Made by a program: the position numbers and the translations under genes. Of a stretch of DNA of 64,000 bases, positions 17,082 to 27,166 are shown piece after piece. The notes beneath the pieces were generated by a model. That model made no database searches, was not told where the DNA came from, and saw only the letters and a list, made by a program, of their open reading frames with translations. The DNA is from Paenibacillus sp. FSL R7-0273 (GTDB lineage: Bacteria; Bacillota; Bacilli; Paenibacillales; Paenibacillaceae): contig NZ_CP009283.1 in assembly GCF_000758625.1 (NCBI RefSeq), positions 1,871,501-1,935,500 of the forward strand, in the 5' to 3' direction. Position 1 is the stretch's first letter; each line of letters starts with the position of its first letter.

Positions 17082-17217
17082 GTATGCAGGGACATAACAA
17101 GACGGAATACGGTGAACAATAAGGAAAACTTCTAGGCGAAGAACAATTGCGGGGAAGCAGGCAGCAAGGCAAGCAGAGGCAGCTTCCCTTCGCACATATT
17201 CCAGGAGGTGTCCTAAT

Positions 17218-17715
17218 TTGCCGGCAAAAACAAAGAAAAGCGGTGTGAAGCTGCGGCTTGACACCATGACTCCCCAGGACTACGAGAAGCTGTCCAAGCC
17301 GTTCGTGCCCTCACGGCCAGTCTTCAAAAACTGTATCCGCGCCTTTCTGTCCGGCGGTCTGATTTGCGTGCTGGGACAGGCCATACAGGAGGCCTTTATG
17401 GCCATCTTCGATATGACCTCCCGGGAAGCCGCGAGCCCGACGGTAGCGGTGCTGATACTGCTCTCCGTAATCCTGACCAGCTTTGGCGTGTATGACAAGC
17501 TGGCCCAGTGGTGCGGTGCAGGTACAGCCGTGCCTGTTACAGGCTTTGCCAACAGCATGTGCTCTGCAGCACTTGAACATAGAGCAGAGGGCCTTGTGCT
17601 CGGCGTAGGCGGCAATATGTTCAAGCTGGCCGGCTCCGTTATCGTCTTTGGTGTAGTAGCCGCCTTTGTGGTTGGCGTAGTATATGCCGTTATGGGCTGG
17701 GGAGGTGCTCACTAA
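17218..17715 (+). CDS. spoVAC: Stage V sporulation protein AC
   Basis: 165 residues starting at TTG 17218, 7 bp after AGGAGGTG. An N-terminal soluble segment (SKPFVPSRPVFKNCIRAF) is followed by four hydrophobic helices, including GGLICVLGQAIQEAF and GTAVPVTGFANSMCSAALEH. SpoVAC is an inner spore membrane channel subunit needed for dipicolinic acid movement into the forespore and release during germination. It is first in the spoVAC-spoVAD-spoVAEb operon. Confidence 0.95.
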   Translation: MPAKTKKSGVKLRLDTMTPQDYEKLSKPFVPSRPVFKNCIRAFLSGGLICVLGQAIQEAFMAIFDMTSREAASPTVAVLILLSVILTSFGVYDKLAQWCGAGTAVPVTGFANSMCSAALEHRAEGLVLGVGGNMFKLAGSVIVFGVVAAFVVGVVYAVMGWGGAH

Positions 17716-17717
17716 CG

Positions 17718-18758
17718 ATGGAGCAGCTGGGCAGCCAGACCTGGAAATTTACCACCCGTCCTGTCATTCTTGGTTCCTCTGCAGTTGTAGGTCCGGAGGA
17801 AGGGGAAGGTCCCTTGGCCTCGGATTTCGATTTTATTTATGATTCACTTGAAATGGGGCAGAAAACCTGGGAAAAGGCAGAACGCGCCCTGTTTGAAAAA
17901 GCCTCCAAGCTGGCGCTGATGAATGCCGCAATCGAGCAGGAGCAGCTGGAGTTCTTTGTCGGCGGCGATCTGATGAACCAGATTATCAGTAGCTCCTTTG
18001 CCGCCCGGAAGCTTGGTGTTCCGTATCTCGGTGTCTTTGGGGCCTGCTCAACCTCTATGGAAAGCCTGGCGATTGCCTCGATGATTATTGATTCGGGAGG
18101 CGGCAAATACGCGCTGGCCGGAACCTCAAGCCATAACTGTACAGTGGAAAAGCAGTTCCGCTACCCGACCGAATACGGCTCGCAGAAGCCGCCGACCGCC
18201 CAGTATACCATTACCGGCTCAGGCTGCGCGATAGTCGGCCGCAACGACGGTACCTTACAGGGAACGCAGGTTCATGTTGTTTCAGCAACGATCGGCCGGA
18301 TCATGGATCTGGGCCTGACAGACCCGTTCAATATGGGGACCGCGATGGCGCCGGCCGCTGCCGATACGATTACAGCCCATTTCCGTGATACGGGCCTGAC
18401 ACCCGGACATTACGACCTGATTGTGACCGGAGACCTTGCTTCAGTAGGGCTGCCGATTGCCAAGGAGCTGCTGGCCGAGGAAGGTATCCCGATGGAGCAG
18501 ACGACGTTTGACGACTGCGGCCTGCTTATTTTTAATCTGGACAAGCAGAAATATGTAATTGCCGGAGGAAGCGGCTGCGGCTGCTCGGCTGTTGTCACCT
18601 ACGGGCATATCCTCAAGCGGATGCGCAAAGGCGAGCTGAAGCGGGTGCTTGTTGTGGCAACAGGAGCGCTGCTGTCTCCGCTGTCCTATCAGCAGGGTGA
18701 GAGTATCCCGTGTGTAGCGCATGCGGTAGCCCTGGAGATCGGAGGTGAAGAACAGTGA
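17718..18758 (+). CDS. spoVAD: Stage V sporulation protein AD
   Basis: 346 residues with the thiolase-like fold of SpoVAD: GACSTSMESLAIASMIIDSG holds the conserved Cys region, and TGSGCAIVGRNDG and VATGALLSPLSYQQGESIP are characteristic. It binds dipicolinic acid on the outer face of the spore inner membrane. It starts 3 bp after spoVAC and overlaps the next gene by 4 bp, so translation is coupled. Confidence 0.95.
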   Translation: MEQLGSQTWKFTTRPVILGSSAVVGPEEGEGPLASDFDFIYDSLEMGQKTWEKAERALFEKASKLALMNAAIEQEQLEFFVGGDLMNQIISSSFAARKLGVPYLGVFGACSTSMESLAIASMIIDSGGGKYALAGTSSHNCTVEKQFRYPTEYGSQKPPTAQYTITGSGCAIVGRNDGTLQGTQVHVVSATIGRIMDLGLTDPFNMGTAMAPAAADTITAHFRDTGLTPGHYDLIVTGDLASVGLPIAKELLAEEGIPMEQTTFDDCGLLIFNLDKQKYVIAGGSGCGCSAVVTYGHILKRMRKGELKRVLVVATGALLSPLSYQQGESIPCVAHAVALEIGGEEQ

Positions 18759-19105
18759 TCTATCTTTGGGCTTTTCTCGTGGGCGGGGCGATCTGCGTCA
18801 TCGGACAGCTGATGTTTGATGTGCTTGCATTGACCCCGGCGCACACTATGAGCACGCTGGTTGTGCTTGGAGCGGTCGCAGATGCATTCGGGCTGTATGA
18901 TCCGCTGGTGAAGTTTGCCGGTGCCGGAGCCAGTGTGCCGATCACGAGCTTCGGCAATTCCCTGGTCCATGGAGCATTAACCGAGCTGGAGCGCGACGGC
19001 TGGGTAGGCGTGGTAACAGGCATTTTTGATGTAACCAGCGCGGGGATATCGTCAGCCATCGTATTTTCGTTCCTGGCAGCGCTTGTTGTTAGGCCAAAGG
19101 GCTGA
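18755..19105 (+). CDS. spoVAE: Stage V sporulation protein AE (AEb form)
   Basis: 116 residues from GTG 18755, overlapping the spoVAD stop; GGAGGTGA lies about 10 bp upstream. It resembles SpoVAC: GGAICVIGQLMFDVL and GASVPITSFGNSLVHGAL are the paired motifs of this family of spore membrane channel proteins. It is the last gene of the operon. spoVAA, AB, AEa and AF are absent here, as in several Paenibacilli with the short AC-AD-AEb set. Confidence 0.93.
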   Translation: MIYLWAFLVGGAICVIGQLMFDVLALTPAHTMSTLVVLGAVADAFGLYDPLVKFAGAGASVPITSFGNSLVHGALTELERDGWVGVVTGIFDVTSAGISSAIVFSFLAALVVRPKG

Positions 19106-19138
19106 GTTGTTCGTCAAGGTGAACAAAGTTTGAACCGG

Positions 19139-19164
19139 GACCGCTAATTAGCGGTCTTTTTTTC
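19139..19164 (+). terminator. Rho-independent terminator of the spoVA operon
   Basis: GACCGCTAATTAGCGGTC is a perfect palindrome followed by seven T, 33 bp after the spoVAE stop. Confidence 0.93.
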
Positions 19165-19240
19165 CGGGGAATAGGTAATTAATATCAAAAAAATGTCGAT
19201 TCTTGACGATACATAACAGTGAGCTAAAACATAAAGATAG

Positions 19241-20734
19241 ATGACAGGGGACGTGCGGAAGTTGCAGAATCAGCAGAGGGTTGAGTTATTTTGGAGTAGG
19301 AACAAAATTATTATTGCTATTTTTTGGGCTGTTACGGTGGTCGGTGTGATTCTTGCCTTCCAGACTCCCAAGCTTTGGATTAGCAGTGCGGTAGCTGTGC
19401 CGCTTGCAGTGGCGCTGACCCTGTTCAACAGCCGTCGTAAGGGTGTAATGGTGATCCCCTGGATTATTACAGGTATTCTGGTTGTAATGGCGTTATATTT
19501 GACACTGGATAGATTGAACAGCCTGGTGGTAGTGCTCCTGTGCTCGCTGCTGCTGCTCTATCCGCATTATAAATACTATGCTGCCGCTTCCGGAATAAGC
19601 GCTGTCCAGATTCTGATACAGCTGCTTGCCGGATCTGATGTGCCGGGTGAGGAAAGCAGGCTGTTTACTTATTTTTCCGGAATTGGCCTGTATCTGATCC
19701 TCAGCGTGGTGCTGTTTGTCGTTTCGTACCTGAACGAGAAGCTTCAGCGTCAAAGTGATGAGCACCGCCGCCTGGTCGAAGCCTCCGGGGAACAGGTCAA
19801 TTATCTGCTCGGACGGGTTAAGACAGCCGTGGACGGCCTTTACGAATTTACCGGCACCTTCAAGGTGGAGGTGGAAATGGCCGGAGCCATTACCAATGAA
19901 GTGGCGATCGGATTCCAGGAGGTATCCAAGGGGATCGAATACCAGGCAAGCAGCATCGGGGAAATCACGGAAGCCGTCTCTGTATCTGACCGGCATATCC
20001 GTGATGTAGCCGGGTATTCGCAGGATATGAAGCGGCTGTCTGCAGAAACGGCAGCGGTCAGTGAAGAAGGCAGCGGCAACATCACCCTGCTGGCGGGACA
20101 GTTCGCCGAGCTTAGGGAAATGATGGAGCAGACCTCCTTCCAGATGCAGGAATTCAGCCGGCGCAGTCAGGATATCCATGAGATGCTGGACGGGATCACG
20201 CAAATTTCCAGACAGACCAATCTGCTTGCGCTTAATGCTTCTATAGAAGCTGCGCGTGCGGGTGAACATGGCCGTGGCTTCGCGGTGGTTGCCGGAGAGG
20301 TGCGTAAGCTGGCAGAGGACTCCGGGAAGACAGCAGACTCTATCAGCGTTGTTATCGGCAGTCTAAGACAGCAGACGGATTCGCTAAGCGCGCAATTCGA
20401 GCAAAGTGTCGGCATTCTGCAGACAGGCAGTGAATCGGTGCAGCGCACTGAGGCTGTATTCCGCTCCATTCTGCAAAACGCCCATAAGGTGCTGGAGCAG
20501 GCCGGTGAGGTTGAGCAGAGCTCGGAAGGCATGAAGCAGTTCTCAGAAAAAATTGTTAATGAAATCACGGAATTCTCAAGTGTCACGGAGCAGTCCAGCG
20601 CGGCAACAGAAGAAATTCTGGCCGGTGTCGAGGAGCAGCGTACGATGACCGATAATATGGTGGGCAGCTTCAAGCAGCTCGAAGGCCTGATTGTCAGTCT
20701 GAACGAGCTGGTCGGTGACCACAAGAAGGATTAA
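19241..20734 (+). CDS. Methyl-accepting chemotaxis protein (membrane, no HAMP)
   Basis: 497 residues. Six hydrophobic segments lie in the first 170 residues ([18 protein letters not shown] and [19 protein letters not shown] are two), then a long cytoplasmic coiled coil with the MCP signalling tip [20 protein letters not shown] and [15 protein letters not shown]. It should pass signals to CheA/CheW. There is no periplasmic sensor domain and no clear HAMP domain; the multi-helix N-terminus may sense membrane or redox state. The start is uncertain: ATG 19241 has no clear ribosome site, and GTG 19253 or TTG 19262 are in frame. TTGACG (19203) with TAAAAC (19225) may be its promoter. Confidence 0.9.
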   Translation: MTGDVRKLQNQQRVELFWSRNKIIIAIFWAVTVVGVILAFQTPKLWISSAVAVPLAVALTLFNSRRKGVMVIPWIITGILVVMALYLTLDRLNSLVVVLLCSLLLLYPHYKYYAAASGISAVQILIQLLAGSDVPGEESRLFTYFSGIGLYLILSVVLFVVSYLNEKLQRQSDEHRRLVEASGEQVNYLLGRVKTAVDGLYEFTGTFKVEVEMAGAITNEVAIGFQEVSKGIEYQASSIGEITEAVSVSDRHIRDVAGYSQDMKRLSAETAAVSEEGSGNITLLAGQFAELREMMEQTSFQMQEFSRRSQDIHEMLDGITQISRQTNLLALNASIEAARAGEHGRGFAVVAGEVRKLAEDSGKTADSISVVIGSLRQQTDSLSAQFEQSVGILQTGSESVQRTEAVFRSILQNAHKVLEQAGEVEQSSEGMKQFSEKIVNEITEFSSVTEQSSAATEEILAGVEEQRTMTDNMVGSFKQLEGLIVSLNELVGDHKKD

Positions 20735-20746
20735 CAGATAACAGTC

Positions 20747-20797
20747 AACAGGCAGGGCTGCGCTTCTTCTTTTAGGAGGAGGGCGGCGCTGCCTGTT
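20747..20797 (+). terminator. Hairpin after the chemoreceptor gene
   Basis: AACAGGCAG pairs with CTGCCTGTT, extended by GCTGCGC/GCGGCG, 13 bp after the stop. A short T-run (CTTTT) follows at 20801. Confidence 0.55.
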
Positions 20798-20999
20798 CAG
20801 CTTTTGCGGGCTAACGGACCGGCTCTGAAATTTTGTGAATTATTACAAGAATAGAGCGGAATCGCCTCTTTCCTTTGTAAATCGGGCTATATGTGGAGTG
20901 ACCTGTACTTTCAAAGTCTTCAATAATGTACTTTGGGTCCTATAATCATGTAAAATATAATTATTACTGCTTATTCTGACATAGGAGGTCTCATCATAT

Positions 21000-21956
21000 A
21001 TGCCCGTACGTCAAGAATCTACGCAAATTATTAAGGCTGTCCGCACTAATCTGGAATCCTGTATACTTGGAAAAAGCTTTGAAATAGAACTGCTGCTCAC
21101 AGCACTTCTGGCCGGTGGACATGTCCTGATCGAGGATGTGCCCGGAACCGGTAAAACCCAGCTGATACGGGCATTATCACGGTCCATGTCCGGTGATTAC
21201 CGGCGGATTCAGTGTAATCCTGACATCCTGCCGAGTGATATCACCGGCGTTTCCGTCTATCATCCGCGCGATGAAATGTTCTATTTCCGGCCCGGGCCGG
21301 TAATGACCAATATTCTGCTCGCCGACGAGATCAACCGGGCGACGACAAAGACACAGTCAGCGCTGCTTGAGGTAATGGAGGAACGGAATGTGACAGTGGA
21401 CGGCGAGACGTATCCGCTCCCACATCCGTTCATGCTCTGTGCCACCCAGAACCCGATTGATTTTGAAGGCACCTATACGCTGCCGGAAGCCCAGCTTGAC
21501 CGCTTTATGCTGCGGATCAGCCTCGGCTATCCGGACAGCGAGACTGAGAAGAATCTGCTGCTTAGCCATCAGGCGGGCCAGCCGGTGGACAAGCTGGCTC
21601 CCGTAACAGGCATGGAGCAGATTGCAGCCATCCAGGAAGAGATCCGTGAAGTATACATCAGTGAACCGGTCCTGGGCTATCTGCTGGATATTGTCCGCCA
21701 GACGCGTGAGCATCCGCTCGTGCTGCTGGGGGCCAGCCCGCGGGCTTCGCTGTCCTTCATGATGGCCTGCAAGGCCTATGCGTTCCTGCAGGACCGCGAT
21801 TATGTCCTGCCGGATGATGTGAAGATCCTCACGCCCTATGCCCTGGGGCACCGTATTATTCTGCGTCCGGAATCGCGGCTGGACAATGTCAGCGTGGAAT
21901 CCCTGCTTCACAAGCTGCTGCAGGGCATCCATGTGCCCGTTACGATGAGGCAATAG
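21000..21956 (+). CDS. MoxR-family AAA+ ATPase
   Basis: 318 residues from ATG 21000, with AGGAGG at 20983-20988. Walker A is EDVPGTGKTQLIRAL (about residues 43-57), Walker B is NILLADEINRA, and sensor 1 is MLCATQNPIDFEGTYTLPEAQLDRF. MoxR proteins act as chaperone-like ATPases, usually on the products of neighbouring genes. It is first of three tightly packed genes (MoxR, DUF58, transglutaminase), the same set as yeaC-yeaD-yebA of B. subtilis. Confidence 0.95.
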   Translation: MPVRQESTQIIKAVRTNLESCILGKSFEIELLLTALLAGGHVLIEDVPGTGKTQLIRALSRSMSGDYRRIQCNPDILPSDITGVSVYHPRDEMFYFRPGPVMTNILLADEINRATTKTQSALLEVMEERNVTVDGETYPLPHPFMLCATQNPIDFEGTYTLPEAQLDRFMLRISLGYPDSETEKNLLLSHQAGQPVDKLAPVTGMEQIAAIQEEIREVYISEPVLGYLLDIVRQTREHPLVLLGASPRASLSFMMACKAYAFLQDRDYVLPDDVKILTPYALGHRIILRPESRLDNVSVESLLHKLLQGIHVPVTMRQ

Positions 21957-21958
21957 CG

Positions 21959-23206
21959 ATGAAGAGCTATTTGTCCGGAGTGGCAGCAGGCATCCAGCCG
22001 CGGAAATTCGCCGGCATACTCGCGATTTGGACCGTTACGCTCCTATATGTGCTGTTTCAGGGCGGCAAAACCTCATTCATGCTGTTTATTATGGTCTCAG
22101 TCCTCATTCTTTATTTAATCATCGGCGCCATTGGCGGCGTACGGCGGGCCAAGGGCACGCGCAGCCTCCATTCGGAGCAGGACAAGCCTGAGCTGCTGTA
22201 TGCCGGCGGCTATCTTCGCGTGAAGCTGCAGGTAAATATCCCGGGGTTTCTGCCGCTGCCCTATGTGGTGGTCAGAGAAATCCTGAAGCGGCATAACGGT
22301 GAATCCTGGGTGTTTGAGGAGAGTCTGATCCCCAGCCTCAGAGGGCACGGGGAGCTGCAGTTCCAGACACCTGCGCTTGAGCGCGGCAGCTACAGCTTTG
22401 AGCGTACAGATATTCTGGCCGAGGATATTTTCGGGCTGGTAGAGCATAAAGGGACCTTTAAGGCGGAAGGGCAGTTCCGTGTTCTTCCCAGGGCCGTCTT
22501 TGTGCAGCGCTGGCAGCTGTATGAGCGGAGATCACGGCTTGCCGGACTGCAGACCTCGCTGCTGAATTCACGGCGTGAGACTACACAGATCAACGGAGTC
22601 CGTGACTATGTGTACGGCGACCGGATGAGCCGTATCCACTGGAATGCTACGGCCAAGACAGGCCAATGGAAGTCCAAGGAATTCGAGCATGAATCGGTTC
22701 CGAAGACCATTCTGGTCCTCGACGGCAGCGCAGATTCATACAGCAGCTCCAGCCAGTTTGAGCTGGCCGTATCCGTTGCCGCGTCACTGCTGGGCTACGG
22801 CATCCGCGACCGGATCGGCATCGGCCTCTGCTGTCTGGACCGGACTACCAAGGTCTTTGTTCCTGCCGAGAGCGCAGCCGAGCGCCATAAGATGGTCCAA
22901 TATCTGATTGATATTAATGCTGAAGGCCGCGGGCCGCTGGTACCGAAGCTGGAGCAGAGCCACCGGATGTTCCCCAAGGGTGCTTATTTTGTTCTAATCA
23001 GCCCGCAGAGCGGCCAGCCGGTGCTGGATATCCTGCGCTGGGCGGAGAGCCGGGGGATGACGCCGGCCCATATCCGGGTGCAGAATCAGGCAGCAGCCGG
23101 CGGCAGAGAATGGGCCGATGTGCTAAGGTCCCGCGGGATCACAGGCTACAGCGTACACTCACTGCAGGACCTGCCTGCAGTGCTTGGAGGTGATGCAGCA
23201 GTATGA
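21959..23206 (+). CDS. DUF58 domain protein (membrane anchored)
   Basis: 415 residues. Two hydrophobic helices near the N-terminus (about 18-60) are followed by a beta-rich part and the DUF58 core (GVRDYVYGDRMSRIHWNATA, then a von Willebrand-A-like region ETILVLDG-type: KTILVLDGSADSYSSSSQFE). It is 2 bp after the MoxR gene and overlaps the transglutaminase gene by 4 bp. DUF58 proteins are usual partners of MoxR ATPases; the molecular role is not established. Confidence 0.93.
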   Translation: MKSYLSGVAAGIQPRKFAGILAIWTVTLLYVLFQGGKTSFMLFIMVSVLILYLIIGAIGGVRRAKGTRSLHSEQDKPELLYAGGYLRVKLQVNIPGFLPLPYVVVREILKRHNGESWVFEESLIPSLRGHGELQFQTPALERGSYSFERTDILAEDIFGLVEHKGTFKAEGQFRVLPRAVFVQRWQLYERRSRLAGLQTSLLNSRRETTQINGVRDYVYGDRMSRIHWNATAKTGQWKSKEFEHESVPKTILVLDGSADSYSSSSQFELAVSVAASLLGYGIRDRIGIGLCCLDRTTKVFVPAESAAERHKMVQYLIDINAEGRGPLVPKLEQSHRMFPKGAYFVLISPQSGQPVLDILRWAESRGMTPAHIRVQNQAAAGGREWADVLRSRGITGYSVHSLQDLPAVLGGDAAV

Positions 23207-25449
23207 ACCGCTGGTGGAACAGTATCAAATCATCCTGGCATCATTCCTTCAGCCTGCTCTGGCTGGTAGTAATCGGCCTGCAGTGGGTGTCCTTTACAGA
23301 GCCATTCTGGCTGCAGGCTACAACTGAGGTTGTGCTGGTGACGCTTGCCGCAGTTGCGGTCATCGAAATCCTCCTGCCAGTCAAATGGGGAATAAGACTC
23401 CTGCTTGAAGCAGCAGCGGTGCTGTACGTCACGTACCGGCTGATTCTGAATAAGGGCATTTATACTCCTGATCCCTGGGCAGCCACACTGAGTGACCGGC
23501 TTAATGATATCTCGGTCCATATGGTCCCGTATATCTGGTTCGCACTGGCAGCAGGGGCGCTGCTCCTGCTGTCGTCCTGGTGGGTGAACTCCAAAACACG
23601 GATTCTGATGTTTCTTACCGCTAACATCGTTGCTTTTGCGGCGCTCGATTCCTTTACCTCGGCCGTTCTCTGGCAGGAGGTAGCCTGGACCGTGGCCGCA
23701 GGCATGGGCTGGCTTGTTACACAGCATCTGCGCAGCTTCCAGCTGCATTATCCGCGCGGCTGGACCTATCTGCTGCGTTATCCGTTCAAGGTATTGGTTA
23801 ACATTGCTGTTATTTTCTCGCTGGTCATTGTGACCGGGGTCAATATGCCAGAGGTCCGGCCGACGCTGACTGATCCGTATTCAGCCTGGCAGGATTGGAA
23901 CGGAGGCAGCGGGCCGTCAGGAACAGGCACCTCCGGAAGCCAGGATACAAGCTCCGGCAGCGGGGGGACCGGCAGCGGCAGCTCCTCCTCCGGCTACAGC
24001 CTGGATGATGATAACCTGGGCGGCGGCTTCAGCTTTGACTATTCACCGGTGATGACGGTGACCTCTAATCTGCGTACGTATATGCGCGGAGAGTCACGGG
24101 CTGTCTACTCCGGCAGCGGCTGGAGCGATGACGACCGGTGGAACAGAGGTCCGCTGCAGCGGGCTGCCGTAGGCCAGGAGCTGGAGCGTGAGGCTGCACC
24201 GAAGGCGCAGACAGAGACGCTGCAGCAGACAGTCAGGCTGCTTGGCGGCAATGATTATCCTGTGCTGTTCGGCGCTTATTCCATCTCGAGAGTGGATACG
24301 ATAGACGGAGAGGAAGCCAGTAACGGTTTGTTCTGGCGGAGCCAGGATAATGAAATGATCTGGGGCTCTGACGATGTCCTGACATATCCGCAGACGTATG
24401 AGCTGACCTCTGAGGTCCCGGTTGTCCCGGTCCAGGAGCTGAGCCGTCAGACCTTTGAACAGCTGTATGCAGGCCAGGACAATGAACGGTACCTGCAGCT
24501 GCCGGACAATTTCCCGCAGCGGGTTAGCAACCTTGCCGGGGAGATTACCGCAAGCGCACAGACTCCTTACGAAAAAGTGGCGCTGCTGCAGCAATATCTG
24601 CAGGTAACCTTCCCTTATACCAACCAGCCGGATCTTACCCGTAAAAGAAGCAAGGATATGGTGGAGAGCTTCCTGTTTGAGATTATGGAGGGCTACTGTG
24701 ATTATTATTCTACTGCGCTTGTAACGATGGCCCGTTCGCTTGATATCCCGGCCCGCTGGGTAAAAGGCTATGCTCCGGGTGAGCAGGCCCAGCTGCCGGA
24801 CAATCTGATGGCACAGGGTGCGGCGAACAACAATTACACCATTACCAATGCGGATGCCCATTCCTGGGCAGAGGTGTATTTCGGGGAATACGGCTGGGTT
24901 CCGGTCGAAGCGACCCCCGGCTTCACTGTACCGCTGCTGACCCAGAGCGAGGAGCAGACTCCAGAGGAGCCGGTGCAGGAAGAGGAAGAAGCCGAGGAGC
25001 CGGTGGTTGAACCGGTCCAGGGAGACTCCGGAAATAGCCGGAACATCGGTGCGTGGATTGTAGCTGCGGCTGCAGCCGTATTGCTGCTCTGGAGCGGTTA
25101 TCTGCTGTGGCAGCACCGGCTGCGCCTACGGTTCCTGCTGCAGCGGCTGCGCATGGGCCGTCCGCTTACGCCGGTCCAGAAAGTGGTCGCTGAAACAGAG
25201 AGATGGGTAAGGTATGTGCGCAGAAAGGGTATGCTTAAGGAAGAGCATGAAACGCTGCGTGAGGCTGTCGGCCGGTGGAGCCGTGAAACCCCGGAAGCAG
25301 CGGGCAGCTTTTCATCACTGCTGTACCTTTTCGAGCAGGCCAAGTACAGCCCTGATATTATTAAAGACAAAGACTGGTACAGCGTGTATACTGAAGCTTT
25401 GCAGCTTCAGCGCAGTCTTAAAGGGCGGAGAACAAAGAGTACAATATAG
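23203..25449 (+). CDS. Membrane transglutaminase-like protein (TgpA type)
   Basis: 748 residues. About six N-terminal membrane helices (residues 20-215), then a Gly/Ser-rich low-complexity linker (about 230-270), an extracytoplasmic domain with a transglutaminase core, a further helix near 610 and a cytoplasmic DUF4129-like tail. The core has Cys499 (MEGYCDYYSTAL) and His553 (NADAHSWAEVYF); the third position, normally Asp, is Glu569 (WVPVEATPGF), common in this subfamily. An acidic EEEEAEEP linker precedes the last helix. It completes the MoxR-DUF58-TG operon. Confidence 0.94.
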   Translation: MNRWWNSIKSSWHHSFSLLWLVVIGLQWVSFTEPFWLQATTEVVLVTLAAVAVIEILLPVKWGIRLLLEAAAVLYVTYRLILNKGIYTPDPWAATLSDRLNDISVHMVPYIWFALAAGALLLLSSWWVNSKTRILMFLTANIVAFAALDSFTSAVLWQEVAWTVAAGMGWLVTQHLRSFQLHYPRGWTYLLRYPFKVLVNIAVIFSLVIVTGVNMPEVRPTLTDPYSAWQDWNGGSGPSGTGTSGSQDTSSGSGGTGSGSSSSGYSLDDDNLGGGFSFDYSPVMTVTSNLRTYMRGESRAVYSGSGWSDDDRWNRGPLQRAAVGQELEREAAPKAQTETLQQTVRLLGGNDYPVLFGAYSISRVDTIDGEEASNGLFWRSQDNEMIWGSDDVLTYPQTYELTSEVPVVPVQELSRQTFEQLYAGQDNERYLQLPDNFPQRVSNLAGEITASAQTPYEKVALLQQYLQVTFPYTNQPDLTRKRSKDMVESFLFEIMEGYCDYYSTALVTMARSLDIPARWVKGYAPGEQAQLPDNLMAQGAANNNYTITNADAHSWAEVYFGEYGWVPVEATPGFTVPLLTQSEEQTPEEPVQEEEEAEEPVVEPVQGDSGNSRNIGAWIVAAAAAVLLLWSGYLLWQHRLRLRFLLQRLRMGRPLTPVQKVVAETERWVRYVRRKGMLKEEHETLREAVGRWSRETPEAAGSFSSLLYLFEQAKYSPDIIKDKDWYSVYTEALQLQRSLKGRRTKSTI

Positions 25450-25486
25450 TTTTTGAGCTACTTGTATGAAAATCGAGGTGAACGTA

Positions 25487-26011
25487 TTGTTTGAGAGGCT
25501 AGTCCCGAAACTGCGGGTGAATACCGTTTTTGATATTAACCTTGAAGATTTGTACCGGCAGGGCTACCGCGGCATTATTACAGATCTGGATAACACGCTC
25601 GTAGGCGCCAAAGCGCCGCTGGCTACCCCGGAGCTGCTGCTGTGGTTCGCAAAGGTAAAGGAGCTTGGATTCAAGCTTGTCATTGTTTCCAATAACAATA
25701 TGGACCGTGTGTCCCGTTTTGCCACGCCGCTGGATATCCAGTTTGTCCATCAGGCGCGCAAACCGATCAATACCCCGTTTCTGAAAGCAATGAAGCTGAT
25801 GGAGCTTCAGCCGGAACAGACCATCGTGGTCGGTGACCAGATGCTTACGGACGTGCTGGGCGGCAACCGCCTGGGTCTGTATACGGTATTGGTCCTGCCG
25901 ATCTCCGTTAAGGATGAAGGCTTTGGAACAAGGATTAACCGCCGTGTTGAACAGATTGCACTGACACGGCTGCGTAAGCAAGGATTGTGGCAAGAGGAGG
26001 ATAAACATTAA
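25487..26011 (+). CDS. yqeG: YqeG-family HAD-type phosphatase
   Basis: 174 residues from TTG 25487, placed 6 bp after GAGGTG; this start matches the family N-terminus (FERLVPKLRV). An in-frame ATG at 25466 would add seven residues but has no ribosome site. HAD motifs are visible: DLDNTL with Asp33/Asp35, VIVSNN, and VGDQMLTDVLGGNRLG. Members act on phosphorylated substrates that are mostly undefined. First gene of a conserved Firmicute cluster; its stop overlaps the yqeH start (TAATG). Confidence 0.92.
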   Translation: MFERLVPKLRVNTVFDINLEDLYRQGYRGIITDLDNTLVGAKAPLATPELLLWFAKVKELGFKLVIVSNNNMDRVSRFATPLDIQFVHQARKPINTPFLKAMKLMELQPEQTIVVGDQMLTDVLGGNRLGLYTVLVLPISVKDEGFGTRINRRVEQIALTRLRKQGLWQEEDKH

Positions 26012-27138
26012 TGAGTCAACCCAATGAAACTGAGCGCCCGGTGAAATGCAGCGGCTGCGGTATTAAGCTGCAGACCGGAAATAAAGAGCTTCCGGGCTAC
26101 ATCCCGGAGGTGGCCTTTGAACGGGAGCCGGTCATTTGCCAGCGCTGTTTCCGGATTAAGAATTACAACGAGGCTTCTTCAGTATCCGTCGATCAGGATG
26201 AATTCCTTCATCTGCTGAGCGGAGTCGGCGAGAAGAATGCGCTTGTAATCCACATTGTGGATCTGTTTGATTTTGAAGGCAGCCTGATCTCCGGGCTTCA
26301 GCGCTTTGTCGGCAACAACCCGGTTATTCTGGCCGTTAACAAATGTGATCTGCTGCCGAAGGTGACGAACTGGAACAAGGTACGCAACTGGATGCAGCAG
26401 CGCTGTAAGGAGCATGGCCTGCGGACAGCGGAGATCGTTCTGGTCAGCGCCAAGCGCAACCAGGGCTTTGAGCGCCTGCTGGAGACCGTCAGCGAGCTGC
26501 GCGGACAACGCGACATCTATGTTGTCGGGGCAACAAATGTAGGCAAGTCCACACTGATTAACCGTCTGATCTCCGACTACAGTGACCTTGAGCAGGAGCT
26601 GACGACCTCGCGTTATCCCGGCACAACGCTGGATATGGTCAAAATTCCGCTCGATGACGGCCACTCTATTATCGATACTCCCGGGATTGTATATCCTTGG
26701 CGTTACAGCGAGCTCGTGGAGCGGCGTGACCTGGGCGCAGTAATGCCCGAAAATCAGCTTAAGCCGGCGGTATATCAGCTGAACGAGGGACAGACACTGT
26801 TCTTCGGCGGCCTGGGACGGTTCGACTTCATCCAGGGCCCGCGGCAATCCTTCACCTGCTATATCAGCACTACGCTGAAGATTCACCGCACGAAGCTGGA
26901 ACGGGCGGATTCGCTGTACCAGGATCACCGCGGGGAGCTGCTGACTCCGCCTTCGGCAGAGGATATGGACAAGCTGCCGCAATGGCAGCGCCATGAATTC
27001 CGGATCGGCCGGGCCAGCCAGACGGATCTGTTCATCTCCGGGCTCGGCTGGATCAAGGTGAACGGAACAGAAGGTGCGGTAGTAGCGGTGCATGTTCCGC
27101 GCGGCGTTAAGGTGCTCACCCGTCCTTCGGTGATTTAA
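26011..27138 (+). CDS. yqeH: Circularly permuted ribosome-assembly GTPase YqeH
   Basis: 375 residues. A treble-clef zinc finger (CSGCG near residue 13; CQRCFRIKNY near 45) precedes a GTPase domain in permuted order: G4 NKCD at about 110, then G1 GATNVGKSTL at about 173, then G3 DTPG at about 222. In B. subtilis YqeH is needed for 30S subunit assembly. A C-terminal RNA/protein-binding region follows. It overlaps yqeG by one base and precedes aroE by 28 bp. Confidence 0.95.
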   Translation: MSQPNETERPVKCSGCGIKLQTGNKELPGYIPEVAFEREPVICQRCFRIKNYNEASSVSVDQDEFLHLLSGVGEKNALVIHIVDLFDFEGSLISGLQRFVGNNPVILAVNKCDLLPKVTNWNKVRNWMQQRCKEHGLRTAEIVLVSAKRNQGFERLLETVSELRGQRDIYVVGATNVGKSTLINRLISDYSDLEQELTTSRYPGTTLDMVKIPLDDGHSIIDTPGIVYPWRYSELVERRDLGAVMPENQLKPAVYQLNEGQTLFFGGLGRFDFIQGPRQSFTCYISTTLKIHRTKLERADSLYQDHRGELLTPPSAEDMDKLPQWQRHEFRIGRASQTDLFISGLGWIKVNGTEGAVVAVHVPRGVKVLTRPSVI

Positions 27139-27166
27139 CAGGCCATATTATACATTCAGGGGGATT

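Noticed and set aside
16778..17267. Minus-strand ORFs between the M42 peptidase and spoVAC
   Set aside because: No ribosome sites, and they run antisense to the start of spoVAC and to the 57-aa candidate gene.
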